A model generated the notes under the pieces. The model made no database searches and was not told where the DNA came from. It saw only the letters and a program-made list of their open reading frames with translations. The translations under genes and the position numbers were made by a program. Positions 24,934 to 34,305 of a DNA stretch of 64,000 nt are shown here, piece by piece (position 1 is the first letter of the stretch; every line of letters starts with the position of its first letter). The stretch covers positions 2,108,001-2,172,000 of the forward strand of contig NZ_CP063400.1 in assembly GCF_021729865.1 (NCBI RefSeq), read 5' to 3'. Source of the DNA: Hydrogenophaga sp. SL48 (lineage in GTDB: Bacteria; Pseudomonadota; Gammaproteobacteria; Burkholderiales; Burkholderiaceae_C).

Positions 24934-26921
24934 GCGGCGTTGCCCAGCCCTGGCTGCCGCTGCCCAAAGGCGAGGTCACCGGCACGGACTGGTCCTTGAC
25001 GGGCAGCATCGAGGGCGCCGACCCCTACCTCGCCTGGGCGGAAGCCGATCGGTTTGAAGGCTATCGGCTGGGCGAAGGCCCGGCGGCCCAGCCGAAGTGG
25101 CTGCCGATCGTCATCGAACTCCACCCCGGTTTCGGCATTCAGGACCTGCTGCAAGCTTCTCATGTGAAGTGGTTGCAGGTGCCCAAGGCCTACCTGCTGC
25201 TGCCCGGTCTCCGCTTCTGCACGGCACGCGCGCGAAAGGGCTTTTTCAAGGAGATGCGCAAGCGCTCGGACCTGGCTGGCATCGTCCGGCGCTATGAGCT
25301 CGGCCTGCCCGTGGAGGAGCACACGGGACCACTGACAGACCCAGCTTTGCCCGGTGACGCCGCGCCCCCATGTCCGGAGCCCGTCGGAGGCAAGGTGATC
25401 GGCATCATCGACGGCGGCCTGGCCATGGCCAACACCGCCTTTCTGAAACCCGACGGACAGCCGCGGGTGCGCCACTTCTGGCGCCAGGACGAATTCGACG
25501 GTCCGCACGGACCGGGCCTCGGCCGCCGCCTGCGCAGCCGCCTGGACCCGCGACGCGCCGGCCCGACGCCGCCGGTGATGGGCTACGGCCATGAACTGAC
25601 GGCCGCCGACATCCGCGCCGCCATGGACCGGTTCACGCTGAACGGCTCGGTCGACGAGGACGACCTGTACGAATACCTGCAGTGCTGGGACCTGAAGCAC
25701 CCGGTCAACCACGGGACGGTGGTGGCGAGTCTGGCCGCCGGCCCATGGCTGGCCACCGCCCGCATGAGCAGTGCGGCGCACACCCCGGACATGACACCGG
25801 CCGACGACGAGGCCAGCCGCGCACCCTTGATCGCGGTGCAGCTGGACTGGTCCAACGTCATCGACACCTCGGGTGGAGCGATGAACGTCAGTGTGCTGGA
25901 CGCCCTGATGTACATCCTGAACCGGGTGACCGACGACGCGAGACTCTTCGTCAACATCAGCTGGGGCACGCTGGCCGGCCCCCACGACGGCACCTCGGTG
26001 CTGGAAGCGGCCATCGATCATCTGATCGCCCTGTGCACGCCTGAGCGGCTACAGGTCTTCATCCCGGCTGGTAACGGCTACCAGGACCGCACCCATGTGA
26101 ATCAGACGCTGCTGCCGGGGGGTGAGCCCGCCGAACTGCATTGGCACATCCAGCCCGACGACCGGACCCAGAGTTTTCTCGAGTTGTGGCTCGGCGACCC
26201 CGACCTGCCCGAAGAAGCGCTGCAGGACATCAGCATCGAGGTCACTCTTCCAGGCGGGCTGGTGCTCGGGCCGATGGCGGTCGGCCATGCAGGTTGCTGG
26301 CCTTCGTCCGCGGCTCCGCAGCTGGCGCTGGTGTTTCCGAGAAAGACCGCGCTGGGGCGGCACGGCACCTGCGCCCTGCTCGCTCTGTGCCCGACGGCCT
26401 CGCACCACCCCGAAGACCGACTGGCTCCGGCTGGCGTCTGGCGGGTGAAGGTCCGCAACGGCGGGTTCAACCCTGTCGTGCTGGATGCCTACGTGGAACG
26501 GGACGATGTGGCACAGGGCACCTACACAGGCGCCCGCCAGTCCTCCATGCTGGACCTGTGCTACGACACCAGCGGGAACATCGACAGCTTCATCGACCAC
26601 CCGGACAACCCGACGCCGATCCGGCGCAGCGGCGTGTTCAACAGCATCGGGACCGGACAAAGCACGGACTCGGTCGGCGGCGTCCGCTTCGCCTCCAGTG
26701 CGTTCGACCCGGCAGCACGCTACAGCCCCAGGCTGCCCGATCCGGACTCGACCCGTTTGCCCCAGCGGTATGGCGTCAAGAAGGTCCCTGATCAGCTGGC
26801 CGTCAGCGACGAGAGCACGGCACTGTGGGGGGTGCTGGGTGCCGGCAGCCGGAGCGGTGGCGCCGTTCGGATGTATGGCACCAGTTGCGCCTCTCCCCAG
26901 ATCGCCAGGAAGCGCTTCTGA
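24930..26921 (+). CDS. Subtilisin-like (S8) serine protease, short C terminus
   Basis: Protein of 663 residues. The S8 triad is visible: Asp161 (VIGIIDGG), His261 (NHGTVVAS) and Ser652 (YGTSCASP), with oxyanion Asn382 (PAGNG). A region of about 150 residues precedes the catalytic domain, and a jelly-roll-like insertion (about 390-560) lies between Asn and Ser. The protein ends only eleven residues after Ser652, where S8 enzymes normally continue with a long helix. No signal peptide is seen. It overlaps the haloperoxidase gene as ATGA and ends 4 bp before the convergent Crp-type gene. Confidence 0.85.
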   Translation: MSGVAQPWLPLPKGEVTGTDWSLTGSIEGADPYLAWAEADRFEGYRLGEGPAAQPKWLPIVIELHPGFGIQDLLQASHVKWLQVPKAYLLLPGLRFCTARARKGFFKEMRKRSDLAGIVRRYELGLPVEEHTGPLTDPALPGDAAPPCPEPVGGKVIGIIDGGLAMANTAFLKPDGQPRVRHFWRQDEFDGPHGPGLGRRLRSRLDPRRAGPTPPVMGYGHELTAADIRAAMDRFTLNGSVDEDDLYEYLQCWDLKHPVNHGTVVASLAAGPWLATARMSSAAHTPDMTPADDEASRAPLIAVQLDWSNVIDTSGGAMNVSVLDALMYILNRVTDDARLFVNISWGTLAGPHDGTSVLEAAIDHLIALCTPERLQVFIPAGNGYQDRTHVNQTLLPGGEPAELHWHIQPDDRTQSFLELWLGDPDLPEEALQDISIEVTLPGGLVLGPMAVGHAGCWPSSAAPQLALVFPRKTALGRHGTCALLALCPTASHHPEDRLAPAGVWRVKVRNGGFNPVVLDAYVERDDVAQGTYTGARQSSMLDLCYDTSGNIDSFIDHPDNPTPIRRSGVFNSIGTGQSTDSVGGVRFASSAFDPAARYSPRLPDPDSTRLPQRYGVKKVPDQLAVSDESTALWGVLGAGSRSGGAVRMYGTSCASPQIARKRF

Positions 26922-26924
26922 CGC

Positions 26925-27575
26925 TCACCAGCGCGCCGGCAAGGCCTTGAGCAGCCAGATCCAGCGCTCTCGCACGGCAATGTAGCCGCCCGTTTCCAGG
27001 TCTTTGAGCAGGCGTGAGACCATTTCGCGCGAACACGCCAGGTGCTGCGCCAGTTCCTGGTGGGTCATCCGTTCACCGAGTCGGCGCTCGCCAGACGCTT
27101 CGGGTTCCTGGGCCAGCTGGTTGAGCAGGCGCGCCAGGCGCCCATAGACATCGATGAGGGCCACGTTGCCGGCGCTCTGGGTCGCCAGCCGCGCCCTGCG
27201 GATCAACCGGGCCATGAGCTCCAGCGCGAACTCGGGATGCTGTGCGATGTAGTTCAGCAGCACGGCGCGGGAGATCACGGAACAAGTCGTTGCGTCGACC
27301 GCCTCGACGTTGGCCGATCGCGGGCCGCCATCGAGTGACATCTCACCCACATATTCCAACGGACCGTAGAAGCCCAGGGTCAGCTCCTTGCCATTTCCAT
27401 CCCCGAGAAAAGCGCGCAGACGGCCTTGCAGGACGATGTAGATCGTGTCGCCGGATTCGCCTTCCTGGATCAGCAGGGCTCCGCTGCGGTAGCGCCGCTG
27501 CACGCCCAGTGCTGCCAGTGCCTTGATGTGAGGTGATGGCGCGTCATTGGCAGGAAGGAACGGGGAGGCGGGCAT
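26925..27575 (-). CDS. Crp/Fnr-family transcription regulator
   Basis: Protein of 216 residues. A cyclic-nucleotide-binding fold (GALLIQEGESGDTIYIVLQGRLRAFL, GEMSLDGGPRSANVEA) is followed by a winged helix (MTHQELAQHLACSREMVSRLLKDLETGGYI). The phosphate-binding cassette differs from E. coli CRP, and no N-terminal Cys cluster for an FNR-type Fe-S centre is present. The ligand is unknown. It lies 6 bp after a LuxR-type gene and could be co-transcribed. The neighbouring cyclase makes a cNMP link tempting but unproven. Confidence 0.9.
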   Translation of the reverse strand: MPASPFLPANDAPSPHIKALAALGVQRRYRSGALLIQEGESGDTIYIVLQGRLRAFLGDGNGKELTLGFYGPLEYVGEMSLDGGPRSANVEAVDATTCSVISRAVLLNYIAQHPEFALELMARLIRRARLATQSAGNVALIDVYGRLARLLNQLAQEPEASGERRLGERMTHQELAQHLACSREMVSRLLKDLETGGYIAVRERWIWLLKALPARW

Positions 27576-27581
27576 CCAGGC

Positions 27582-28277
27582 TCATGGTTGTGCAAAATCC
27601 ATGGCATTGTGAAGCATCGGTGAGATCACGCGCAAGGCGGGCACCACGGGCGGCAGGCTGTGCACGCGCTGCATCATGTTGCGAATGCTGCTGCAGCCTG
27701 TCTTTTCGCGCAGCGCCTTGATCTGGCTGCGCACGGTCGATTCGGCCACGCCGTGTTCGCGCGCGATGTCGGGTATGGACAGGCCGCGGCACAGGGCGAT
27801 GAGCACCGACTCTTCGCTGGGGCTCAGGTTCTGGGCACGCGCGTACATGCGCAGCGCGAGGTTCTCGCACGCGTTCTGGCGCGAGAGCAACACCAGCACC
27901 GACGGTGCATCGAACTCCAGCGGGTGGCTCAAGGGAACAAAGGCCATGGACAGCTCCTGTTCGCCTTGCTTGAGCAGCACCAGCCGCCGCTGACCCCGCA
28001 GGGCCTGCTCCAGGGCCACCTGGATCTTGGCCGTCAGATCGGTGCTGCGCCCCAGCAAGGCGCGGGCATGGGTCATGATGAGCCGGCCCGTGGCCATCTC
28101 GTGCCGGGCGAGGTGGTTCGCGTGGCGGATGCGGCCCTGGGCGTCGATCACGAGCAAGCCGTAATCCACTTCGTCGAGCACGCGCAACAACAAGGCCTGT
28201 CCCAAGCCTTCGTTGCGTGTCGGTGGTTCCGTGTGAAAAAAGAGGTCACTGGCGCTGCGTTGGGTGGTGGCTTGCAT
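27582..28277 (-). CDS. LuxR-type regulator with PAS-like sensor
   Basis: Protein of 231 residues. The N-terminal part has a PAS-like segment (VLDEVDYGLLVIDAQGRIRHAN). The C-terminal helix-turn-helix is LuxR-type (NLSPSEESVLIALCRGLSIPDIAREHGVAESTVRSQIKALREKTG). There is no receiver domain, so the signal is probably sensed through the PAS region. It stands first in a probable two-gene transcript with the Crp-type gene. Targets are unknown. Confidence 0.88.
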   Translation of the reverse strand: MQATTQRSASDLFFHTEPPTRNEGLGQALLLRVLDEVDYGLLVIDAQGRIRHANHLARHEMATGRLIMTHARALLGRSTDLTAKIQVALEQALRGQRRLVLLKQGEQELSMAFVPLSHPLEFDAPSVLVLLSRQNACENLALRMYARAQNLSPSEESVLIALCRGLSIPDIAREHGVAESTVRSQIKALREKTGCSSIRNMMQRVHSLPPVVPALRVISPMLHNAMDFAQP

Positions 28278-28407
28278 GGTGCTTTCCTCTGTGTTTGGGA
28301 TGAGGAAAGCTTAGGGACAGGGGCCTGTTACAACCCGTGTGCCATTGCCCGATGGCCTGTGATGTATTCACACATCACGTTGCCAAAAACCAACAGATCA
28401 AACCCTG

Positions 28408-30102
28408 TCAGCGGGATTTGTTCCGGATCGCAGACAGCGTGCCACGCGTCGTGATGACCTCGGGATCGAGCGTCACCTCGATCACCGTGCCGGTGGGCGC
28501 CGCCAGCGCACGCAACAAGGCGGGTTCAAACTCGGCGGTGAGGGTGATGCGCTCGGCCGCGTAGCCGTAGGCCCGGGCCAGCGCGCAGAAGTCGGGGTTG
28601 CACAGGTCCGACCCGCTCACGTGGGCCGGGTACTCGCGCTCCTGGTGCATGCGGATGGTGCCGTAGGTGCCGTTGTTGAGCAGCAGCACGATGCTCTTGG
28701 CGCCATGTTGCGTGGCGGTGGCCAGCTCCTGACCGTTCATGAGGAAGTCGCCGTCGCCCGCGATGGTGAAGGCGGTGCGCCCGGTGAGGATGGCCGCGCC
28801 AATGCCGGCCGGAACACCGTAACCCATGGCGCCATTGGTGGGTGCGAGCTGGGTCTTGTGGCCTTTGAGCAGACCGGTGTAGCGGTAGAAGCGGTGCAGC
28901 CAGCTGGCGAAATTGCCCGCGCCGTTGGTGAGCACGGCATCGGCCGGCAGGTGGCGCTGCAGCGTGTGGATGATGGCCGGCATGTCGATGCTGCCGGGCA
29001 GCACGATGCCACCGTTGGCCACGTCCACGTTGGCCTCGTAATCGGCGTGGCAGGCCTGTGTCCACTGGCCCCAGACCACGCCCGGTGGCGCGGTCAACAC
29101 CTCCAGGCTGCGCGCTGCCGCGTTCATGGTGGCGTTGATCGCCAGCGTGGCCTGGTAGACACGGTTCAGCTCTTCGGCGCTGGCGTGGATGTGCACCAGC
29201 TTCTGTATTGGCACAGGCGCTTCGATCAGCGTGTAGCCACCGGTGGTGGCCTCGCCCAGGCGTGGACCGATGGCGATCAGCAGATCGCTCTCGCGCACCC
29301 GCGCGGCCAGCGCCGGGTTGATGCCGAGCCCGATGTCGCCCGCGTAGTTCGGGTGGTGGTTGTCGAAACAGTCCTGGAAGCGGAAGGCGTTGGCCACGGG
29401 CAGCTGCCAGTTTTCAGCGAAGCGCTGCAAGGCGGCGGCCGACTGTGGCGTCCAGCCACCACCGCCAGCGATCACCAGCGGGCGCTGGGCCTGCAGCAAC
29501 AGTTCACGCAGCGTGCGCAACGCACCCGGGTCGCTCCAGGCCTGAACCGGCTCCACGCGCGGTAGCGGCTCGATGTCCACCGTCTGCGTGAGCATGTCTT
29601 CGGGCAGCACCAGCACCACCGGGCCCGGTCGGCCGTTCATGGCGGTGGCGAACGCGCGGGCCACGTATTCGGGAATGCGTCGCGCATCGTCAATGCGCTC
29701 CACGCGCTTGGCCAGGCCCTTGGTCGTGGGGCCAAAGAAGCTCAGGTAGTCCACCTCCTGGAAGGCTTCGCGGTCGCGCGCGTCGCTGGCCACATCGCCC
29801 ACGAACAGCACCATGGGCGTCGAGTCCTGGAAGGCAGTGTGCAGGCCGATGGAGGCGTTGGTCGCGCCTGGCCCCCGGGTCACGAAACAGATGCCGGGGC
29901 GGCCGGTCAGCTTGCCCTGCGCTTCGGCCATGAAGGCCGCTCCACCCTCCTGCCGGTTGGTCACGAAACGGATGCGGTCGGCGTGGGCATGAAAGCCGTC
30001 GAGCACGGCAAGGTAACTTTCACCCGGCACTCCGAAGGCGTGGGTGACGCCTTGGGCGATCAGGCATTCAACGAGCAGGTGGCCGGCGAGTTTTTGTGTC
30101 AT
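28408..30102 (-). CDS. Thiamine-diphosphate-dependent enzyme, acetolactate-synthase-like
   Basis: Protein of 564 residues with the three domains of the ThDP family. The catalytic Glu lies in VTNRQEGGAAFMAEAQ, and the ThDP/Mg2+ motif spans AGDGDFLMNGQELATA...LLLNNGTYG. No ilvN-like small subunit is nearby and several residues differ from IlvB, so this is probably a related decarboxylase or lyase; the substrate is unknown. ATG 30102 (MTQKLAGHLLVECLIAQG) starts the domain properly; the longer frame belongs to the MFS shadow. It follows the MFS gene by 26 bp. Confidence 0.88.
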   Translation of the reverse strand: MTQKLAGHLLVECLIAQGVTHAFGVPGESYLAVLDGFHAHADRIRFVTNRQEGGAAFMAEAQGKLTGRPGICFVTRGPGATNASIGLHTAFQDSTPMVLFVGDVASDARDREAFQEVDYLSFFGPTTKGLAKRVERIDDARRIPEYVARAFATAMNGRPGPVVLVLPEDMLTQTVDIEPLPRVEPVQAWSDPGALRTLRELLLQAQRPLVIAGGGGWTPQSAAALQRFAENWQLPVANAFRFQDCFDNHHPNYAGDIGLGINPALAARVRESDLLIAIGPRLGEATTGGYTLIEAPVPIQKLVHIHASAEELNRVYQATLAINATMNAAARSLEVLTAPPGVVWGQWTQACHADYEANVDVANGGIVLPGSIDMPAIIHTLQRHLPADAVLTNGAGNFASWLHRFYRYTGLLKGHKTQLAPTNGAMGYGVPAGIGAAILTGRTAFTIAGDGDFLMNGQELATATQHGAKSIVLLLNNGTYGTIRMHQEREYPAHVSGSDLCNPDFCALARAYGYAAERITLTAEFEPALLRALAAPTGTVIEVTLDPEVITTRGTLSAIRNKSR

Positions 30103-30128
30103 GCCGGCATTGTGCCGCGCGAGCGAAA

Positions 30129-31355
30129 TCAAGCCGTCCTGCGGCCGACACCGATGGCCGCATACACCGAGATGAACAGCGTCACCGCGGCGCCGGTCAG
30201 CGTGAGTGCATACCAGCCACGGTCCATGAAGCCGCCGAAGATCATGGGCGACACGGCGAAGCCCACGTCCAGACCCGAGTACACCGTGCCATACACACGG
30301 CCGGTGGCGCCCTTGGGCGTGGCTTTCTTGATCATCATGTCGCGGCTGGGGCCGCCCACGCCCACGGCGAAACCGGTGGCGGCGAGTGCCACCATCGTGC
30401 CGGTGGCGCCCAGCCAGCCGGTCGCGCAAACCAGCAGCAGCGCCGCGCCGACCGACATGGAGCCAGCCACCACGCGGTCGCTTTGCTTGGTGTACGCCGC
30501 CACAAAGCCGCCCACCAGCATGCCGAAGGCGCCACACAGCATGTAGGCGCTGATGGTGAAAGTGGCTGCTTCAACGCTGACACCATGCACCGCCTTCAGG
30601 ATCGACGGCGCAAAGCTCTGCACCACGGCCAGCGTCATGGTGGAGAGCAAAAAGAACGAGAAGCACCACCACACCACGGGCAACTTCATGAACGCGAGAT
30701 CCGAGCCCCGGGGCGCATCCGCATGGCGCACATGCACCTCGGTGCGCAGTTTGTCGCGCTGCCAGAACAGCAGCGCCAGCACGCCCACATACAGCAGCGC
30801 GGCGGCGTGGTAGGCGGTGCGCCAGTCGGTCAGCGCGGTGATGCCGACCAGAAACGCCGGTGCCAGCGCCCATCCGAGGTTGCCGGTGAGTCCGTGCGCG
30901 CTGAAGGCGTGGCCCAGGCGCGGCGCCGACACGCGCTGGTTCAGGATGGTGAAGTCGGCCGGGTGGAACGGCGCGTTGCCCAGACCGGCCAGCGCCGCCA
31001 CCAGCACCAGGCCCATGTATCCGGTGACCATGGAAGCGACCAGCGACGCAAGCAGGAAACAGGTGATGGCGGCAAACAGCACCGGGCGCGCGCCAATGCG
31101 GTCCACCACGAAACCCGCCATGGCCTGGCCCGAGCCCGAGATCACGAAGAAGATCGTCATCAGCAGACCGACATCGGAATAGCTCAATCCGAAGTCGCGC
31201 ATGAAGATCGGGAACAAGGGCGCGAGCAGCAGGTGCGAGAAATGCGAGGTGCCGTGCGCCAGACCCACCAGGCCGATGACGGCGGCGTCCTGCTGGAGCG
31301 GAACGGGGTTGACGGGAACGGCGGTGCTGAGGGTGGCGGTGTTCATGAGACTCAT
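30129..31355 (-). CDS. MFS transporter
   Basis: Hydrophobic protein of 408 residues with about twelve membrane segments. The MFS loop between helices 2 and 3 appears as GFVVDRIGARPVLFA. The substrate is unknown. I choose ATG 31355 (MSLMNTATL); 31346 is possible, and the frame to 31445 overlaps the divergent AraC gene. It lies upstream of the ThDP enzyme on the same strand, so transport and catabolism of one compound is likely. Confidence 0.88.
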   Translation of the reverse strand: MSLMNTATLSTAVPVNPVPLQQDAAVIGLVGLAHGTSHFSHLLLAPLFPIFMRDFGLSYSDVGLLMTIFFVISGSGQAMAGFVVDRIGARPVLFAAITCFLLASLVASMVTGYMGLVLVAALAGLGNAPFHPADFTILNQRVSAPRLGHAFSAHGLTGNLGWALAPAFLVGITALTDWRTAYHAAALLYVGVLALLFWQRDKLRTEVHVRHADAPRGSDLAFMKLPVVWWCFSFFLLSTMTLAVVQSFAPSILKAVHGVSVEAATFTISAYMLCGAFGMLVGGFVAAYTKQSDRVVAGSMSVGAALLLVCATGWLGATGTMVALAATGFAVGVGGPSRDMMIKKATPKGATGRVYGTVYSGLDVGFAVSPMIFGGFMDRGWYALTLTGAAVTLFISVYAAIGVGRRTA

Positions 31356-31435
31356 GTTAGGGTGGGCGGGAGAAGGCTGTTTGCGATAAAAAGACAAGTC
31401 CTGTCGAATTTCCGCCAAACCACTCTGCCCCACCC

Positions 31436-32317
31436 ATGAAAGCACGCCGCCCGATACAGGCCGTCCCGGTCGGGGACACCGACCCCTTCGAGCCCACCCC
31501 CGCCCGGCCGGTGCGTTGCCGGGCGCGCGCCATGGGGCACGACACCCAGTTCGAGCCCCACCATCACCCCTGGGGGCAACTCGCCTGTTGCGCCAGTGGC
31601 CTGCTGCAGGTCACGGTGTCCACGCCAGGGAACCCGACCGCCAACACGCCCGCTTTTGAGACCACCACCATCGTGCCGCCGTCGCGTGCGGTCTGGATTC
31701 CGCCGGGGGCGCGGCACGCGGTCACCATGCTCGAAGCCTCGCAGCTGCACACCCTCTACATCGACGCGTCAGTGGTGCGGGTGGATTGGCGCGCTTCACG
31801 GGTGCTGGTGGTCTCGCCGCTGCTGCGCGAACTGGTGCGCGGCATGGACCAGCCGCACCACGCCCAGCAAATCGCCCAGCAGCAGGCGCTGGCCACGCTG
31901 GTGCTGGCCGAAATGGCGCACGCGCCCACGCAGCCGCTGGGAGTGCCCATGCCCGACCCGCAACACGGAGACCGCCGGCTGCGCGCGCTGTGCGAGGCCG
32001 TGATGAACGCGCCCGCCCAACATGCCACGCTGGCCGCCTGGGCGGCGCACAGTGGTGCGAGCGAGCGCACCCTGGCCCGGCTGTTCCGCGACGAACTGGG
32101 CATGGGCTTCCAGCGCTGGCGTCAGCAGGTGGTGCTGGCCCACGCCTTGCCGATGCTGGCGCGTGGCACGCCTGTCAGCCAGGTGGCCGCGGCCAGCGGC
32201 TACGCGAGCGACAGCGCCTTCACCGCGATGTTCAGGGCCGCGCTGGGCCAGCCGCCGACGCGCTTCGGTCCGGGGCGCACACCGTCGGCTGGATCCGACG
32301 GGCCACAAGGCGGATAG
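31436..32317 (+). CDS. AraC-family transcription regulator
   Basis: Protein of 293 residues. The N-terminal cupin-type sensor carries QFEPHHHPWGQLACCASG and PPSRAVWIPPGARHAV. The C-terminal double helix-turn-helix includes HSGASERTLARLFRDELGMGFQRWRQQ and VSQVAAASGYASDSAFTAMFRAALGQPP. It is divergent from the MFS-ThDP pair across an 80 bp gap and is the likely local regulator. The inducer is unknown. Confidence 0.9.
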   Translation: MKARRPIQAVPVGDTDPFEPTPARPVRCRARAMGHDTQFEPHHHPWGQLACCASGLLQVTVSTPGNPTANTPAFETTTIVPPSRAVWIPPGARHAVTMLEASQLHTLYIDASVVRVDWRASRVLVVSPLLRELVRGMDQPHHAQQIAQQQALATLVLAEMAHAPTQPLGVPMPDPQHGDRRLRALCEAVMNAPAQHATLAAWAAHSGASERTLARLFRDELGMGFQRWRQQVVLAHALPMLARGTPVSQVAAASGYASDSAFTAMFRAALGQPPTRFGPGRTPSAGSDGPQGG

Positions 32318-32578
32318 CAAGCTCCAGACCCGCGGTATCGGTTGACAGGCTCGCGAATCAGGTCCCGCACGTGCGTGAGGTGCGGCAAGACGGGTTGCGC
32401 AAATGGGTGCTGTCGAGCTGGGCGGGCTTCATGTCGGTGCCTGGGTGGGCGCGAGCGTGAGCAAGTGCCTGTTCGCGGCGCACAGTGCCCACCCATCGGG
32501 TGCAGAAGGACCGTCACAGCCCCGTCACAACCGGCCCGTATCTTGCTAACCAGTTGTCACACGCTCAGGGGTATTCAC

Positions 32579-32824
32579 ATGGTCAGCATCGAACGGTTCG
32601 CCAAAACACCCAAAGCCTGGGATGCGCTCGCGCGTCCTGGCCAGATCGGGCGGCAGGCCCACAGCCTGCTGTTGATGGCCAACGGACGGCGCAGCGAAAG
32701 GGAGCTCTCCATGTTGCTGGGGGGCGATGTGTCCGAGCTGGCCCACGGACTGCAGCAGCAGGGCTACCTGCAACCGATTCCGCTCGTGATGTACAGCGAC
32801 GTGGACCCGACCCTCAACAGCTGA
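32579..32824 (+). CDS. Small protein of unknown function
   Basis: Protein of 81 residues starting MVSIERFAKTPKAWDALARP. The region LLLMANGRRSERELSMLLGGDVSELAHGLQQQGYL looks like a small winged-helix or helix-turn-helix unit. A weak AGGGG lies seven bases before the ATG. There is no membrane segment or signal. It stands alone between the AraC gene and the convergent aldehyde dehydrogenase. Similar small proteins exist in Burkholderiales as far as I remember; I do not assign a function. Confidence 0.6.
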   Translation: MVSIERFAKTPKAWDALARPGQIGRQAHSLLLMANGRRSERELSMLLGGDVSELAHGLQQQGYLQPIPLVMYSDVDPTLNS

Positions 32825-32836
32825 CGCAGCGGCCAC

Positions 32837-34261
32837 TCAAAGCCAGCGCTTGAGCAACCCCATCACCTGGTCGAAGCGCTGGCCGTAAGGCGGGTAGAAC
32901 AGGCTGCCCATCGCGAAGCGCGACTGCACCAGCACCGGCTTCTGCTGCGTGAAGCGCAGGAAACCGGTTTCACCGTGGTACGCGCCCCAGCCGCTTTCGC
33001 CCACGCCGCCAAATGGCAGGTTCTCGTGGGCAATGTGCAGCAGCGTGTCGTTCACCGTGACGCCGCCGCTCACCGTGTGCTGCAACACGCGGTCGCGCGC
33101 GGCGGTGTCGCTGCCAAACCAGTACAGCGCCAGCGGGCGGGGCCCCGCGTTGATCGAGGCAATGGCGTCGTCCAGGCGGTCGTAGGGCAGCACGGGCAGG
33201 ATGGGGCCGAATATCTCTTCGGTCATCAGGCGCTGCCCGGGCTGGGCGTTGAACACCAGGGCCGGGTTCATCTGGCGGCTGCTGGCCGCTGACGGGGAGG
33301 CGCCCGTCTGGATGTCCACCACGCGGGCACCCTGCGCCTGCGCTTCAGCCAGCAACGATTGAAGGCGTGCGTGGTGCCGGTCGCTGACGATGCTGGCGTA
33401 GTCGGGGTTGCCGGCCAGGGTGGGAAACAGCCGCGCCACGGCCGTGGCAAAGGCCTGTTCGAACTCGGCCTCGCGACCGCGCGGCAGCAGCACGTAGTCG
33501 GGCGCGATGCAGGTCTGACCGGCGTTGAGCAGTTTGCCGTGCGCGATCTTGAGGGCGGCGCTGGTGATGTCGCACGAGGCGTCGATGATGCAGGGCGACT
33601 TGCCACCCAGTTCCAGCGTGGTCGGCGTGAGGTTGGCGGCGGCGGCGGCGGCCACCTTGCGGCCCACGCCGGTCGAGCCGGTGAAGAACAGGTGGTCGAA
33701 CGGCAGGCTCGCGAACTCATGCGCCACGTCCGCCCCACCCTGCACCACACACAGCTCGTCGGCCGCATAGGCCTCGTGCAGCACCGTGGCCAGCAAGGCC
33801 GAGGTGTGGGGGGTGAGCTCGCTGGGTTTGATCATCACGCGGTTGCCCGCCGCCAACGCGGTGGCGGCTGGGCCCAGCGTGAGCTGCAGCGGATAGTTCC
33901 ATGGACCGATGACGCCGACCACCCCCAGCGGCTGGCGCTGGATGTGGCCGCTGGCCGGCTGCAGATAGACAGGGGTGCGCACGCGCCGGGTTTTCATCCA
34001 CGACGCGAGGTGTTTCTCCAGGTCGCCGAGCAGGGCGCGCAGCACGAAGAAGTCGGCCACTTCGGTGAGCCGCGTGGAGCGGACACCAAAGTCGGCCTGT
34101 ACGGCATCGGCCAGCGCCAGGCCGTGCGTGTCGATCAAGGCCCGCATGCGGTGGAGGCGGTCGCGGCGCAGGCCGATGGGCACCTCGATCTGGGCGCGGC
34201 TGGCCTGAAACTGCGCGTCAAAGAGGGCCCGCAAGGGAATGTCTGGAGGAGACAAGGTCAT
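32837..34261 (-). CDS. Aldehyde dehydrogenase, coniferyl-aldehyde-dehydrogenase-like
   Basis: NAD(P)-dependent aldehyde dehydrogenase of 474 residues. Landmarks are VIGPWNYPLQL, the cofactor loop FTGSTGVGRKVAAAAA, the general base Glu in LELGGKSP and the nucleophile Cys in NAGQTCIAPDYV. The short C terminus ending LKRWL and the overall form match the class-3-like group that includes coniferyl aldehyde dehydrogenase. The natural aldehyde is unknown. It forms its own unit between two unrelated genes. Confidence 0.9.
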   Translation of the reverse strand: MTLSPPDIPLRALFDAQFQASRAQIEVPIGLRRDRLHRMRALIDTHGLALADAVQADFGVRSTRLTEVADFFVLRALLGDLEKHLASWMKTRRVRTPVYLQPASGHIQRQPLGVVGVIGPWNYPLQLTLGPAATALAAGNRVMIKPSELTPHTSALLATVLHEAYAADELCVVQGGADVAHEFASLPFDHLFFTGSTGVGRKVAAAAAANLTPTTLELGGKSPCIIDASCDITSAALKIAHGKLLNAGQTCIAPDYVLLPRGREAEFEQAFATAVARLFPTLAGNPDYASIVSDRHHARLQSLLAEAQAQGARVVDIQTGASPSAASSRQMNPALVFNAQPGQRLMTEEIFGPILPVLPYDRLDDAIASINAGPRPLALYWFGSDTAARDRVLQHTVSGGVTVNDTLLHIAHENLPFGGVGESGWGAYHGETGFLRFTQQKPVLVQSRFAMGSLFYPPYGQRFDQVMGLLKRWL

Positions 34262-34305
34262 CGTTCCATCATATGCCGCGCCAGATCAAAACACCGCTCC
34301 TCTGA

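Noticed and set aside
32318..32578. Gene in the gap before the small protein at 32579
   Set aside because: The plus frame from 32342 is an upstream extension of the small gene without a ribosome-binding site, and no other frame has a recognisable product; nothing else is seen here.
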